Assembly (NCBI GenBank): GCA_024636975.1
Contig: JAGXGA010000017.1
Location: forward strand, 62,001 to 126,000
Source: Mariniphaga sp.
GTDB lineage: Bacteria > Bacteroidota > Bacteroidia > Bacteroidales > Prolixibacteraceae
Reading direction: 5' to 3'
DNA: 64,000 bases
The notes below the pieces were generated by a model. It saw nothing but the letters and a program-made list of their open reading frames with translations, ran no database searches and was not told the origin of the DNA. Each line of letters begins with the position of its first letter. The stretch's first letter is position 1. A program made the translations under genes and the position numbers. Shown here piece after piece: positions 63,243 through 64,000 of the stretch.

Positions 63243-64000
63243 ATGAATCAAAGACTAACAATGAAGGGATTATTCCTTACTCTTATCTTTCTGCTTTATG
63301 GGATTGCTTCTGAAACGCTGGCTCAAAGAAGCAATGGCCTTACCATAGAAGGTGCTGTTACTGTTGAACAGGGTTCTGTTGATGGAGCAGTTATTCAAAT
63401 GTACCGTAACGGGCAGCGGATGGGTGATTATGGCATCGGAACCAATGGCCGGTATAAGGTGGAGCTGAATTACAACAATGATTTTGTGCTGATCTTTTCC
63501 CGTAAAGATAATTTTCCCCAAAAAATAGAGGTTGATACACATGTCCCCCGGGAAGTGCTTCAGTCAGATCCGCTTTTCCCACCATTTCCGGTTGACATAA
63601 AATTATTCACAGAAATTCCCCAAATCGACAAAACCTTTTCAGAAAATACGGTTCAGAAAATATATTACAGTAAAAATGTTGATAATTTCATTTCGGATCT
63701 TTTTTACAATGAAGCCCAGATTAAAAAGCTTATTGATCAGGCAATTTTACAATCACAACAACTTGGTAAAGAGGCAGATTATCTTGCAGGACTTACCAGG
63801 GCTGAACTGGCTGAACTCAGGAAAGAATACGATAAATTTATAAAAGAAGCTGAGAATGAATACAACAGGGAAGAGTTTCTTTCAGCCCTTGATGGATATA
63901 AAGCGGCTAATAAAATATTCCCAAAGGAACAGTATCCTAAAGACCGCATAGCTGAAATAAACGATCTATTGGGTTTGTTAATGGTAGCGGAAGAAATGGA
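63243..64000 (+). CDS. Exported protein of unknown function, N-terminal part (runs off window)
   Basis: The frame from ATG 63243 (or 63261, MKGLFLTLIFLLYG) stays open to the window edge for 252 residues. A signal peptide ends near ALA-QRS (TLAQRSNGLT). Residues ~35-100 have a carboxypeptidase-regulatory or CNA-B-like pattern: IEGAVTVEQGSVDGAVIQMY, TNGRYKVELNYNNDF. From ~140 on it becomes helical and charged (QAILQSQQLGKEADYLAG, LRKEYDKFIKEAENEYN) and ends in EEFLSALDGYKAANKIFPKE, a TPR-like helix. I do not recognise the family. Proteins of this kind in Bacteroidota are often linked to envelope assembly or gliding; that is only an analogy. Confidence 0.72.
   Translation, partial: MNQRLTMKGLFLTLIFLLYGIASETLAQRSNGLTIEGAVTVEQGSVDGAVIQMYRNGQRMGDYGIGTNGRYKVELNYNNDFVLIFSRKDNFPQKIEVDTHVPREVLQSDPLFPPFPVDIKLFTEIPQIDKTFSENTVQKIYYSKNVDNFISDLFYNEAQIKKLIDQAILQSQQLGKEADYLAGLTRAELAELRKEYDKFIKEAENEYNREEFLSALDGYKAANKIFPKEQYPKDRIAEINDLLGLLMVAEEM

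Noticed and set aside
1-64000. tRNA or rRNA genes
   Set aside because: I looked through the intergenic stretches and saw no cloverleaf-like or rRNA-like sequence; small RNAs cannot be excluded without computation.

Overview
The window reads as a chromosomal segment of a Bacteroidota bacterium, most likely order Bacteroidales/Marinilabiliales (inference). Support comes from the TAnnTTTG-type promoter boxes in front of many genes, scarce Shine-Dalgarno sequences, the ftsK-lolA / pyk-aroQ / xerD neighbourhood, Gfo/Idh/MocA plus TIM-barrel isomerase pairs, 7TM-AraC regulators, single-domain SusE-type lifestyle genes being absent but GH94 cellobiose phosphorylase present, and PPi-dependent phosphofructokinase with PEP carboxykinase. 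Base composition by eye is roughly 40% GC and even throughout. I saw no rRNA, tRNA, CRISPR array, prophage or insertion sequence. About 57 protein genes fill the window; the first (carbamate kinase) and last (hypothetical) run off the edges. || Layout. 1-9 kb: housekeeping block with arcC (partial), ftsK-lolA, pyk-aroQ, xerD and pckA. 9-16.6 kb: MFS exporter, S9 lipoprotein peptidase, two AraC regulators around a DUF6448 protein, DUF3795 and a SMUG2-like uracil-DNA glycosylase. 16.7-22.4 kb: fumC, marC, rpiA, two L,D-transpeptidases. 22.5-26.7 kb: copper module of histidine kinase, AraC regulator with CxxC N-terminus, and copper P-type ATPase. 27-37 kb: epimerase-like protein, second histidine kinase, ClC channel with CBS domains, secreted Ntn asparaginase, cytidylate-kinase-like protein, oxidoreductase, FKBP lipoprotein, thioredoxin-domain YyaL protein. 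37-45 kb: prolyl oligopeptidase (frameshifted), CNNM/CBS transporter, PPi-PFK, tandem outer-membrane paralogues, DUF4159, rsmE. 45-51 kb: carbohydrate region with Gfo/Idh/MocA enzyme, sugar isomerase, cellobiose phosphorylase and esterase. 51.6-57.9 kb: stress and redox genes, ending in a compact operon (NifX-fold protein, atypical thioredoxin-like protein, TrxB, OsmC, membrane thioredoxin) divergent from a Crp/Fnr regulator. 58-64 kb: cyclase, frameshifted AraC regulator, alpha/beta hydrolase, PhzF, NhaC antiporter and a partial secreted protein. || How it fits together. The central-metabolism genes (PPi-PFK, pyruvate kinase, PEPCK, fumarase, RpiA, carbamate kinase) suit a fermentative saccharolytic cell that uses pyrophosphate in glycolysis and a PEPCK-fumarate branch; cellobiose phosphorylase feeds it with glucose 1-phosphate. 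|| Items worth a second look: a pair of ~110-bp homologous palindromic repeats 51 kb apart, two genes broken by one-base indels in homopolymer runs, the redox operon with an unusual thioredoxin-like active site, and the CxxC-AraC regulator of the copper ATPase.
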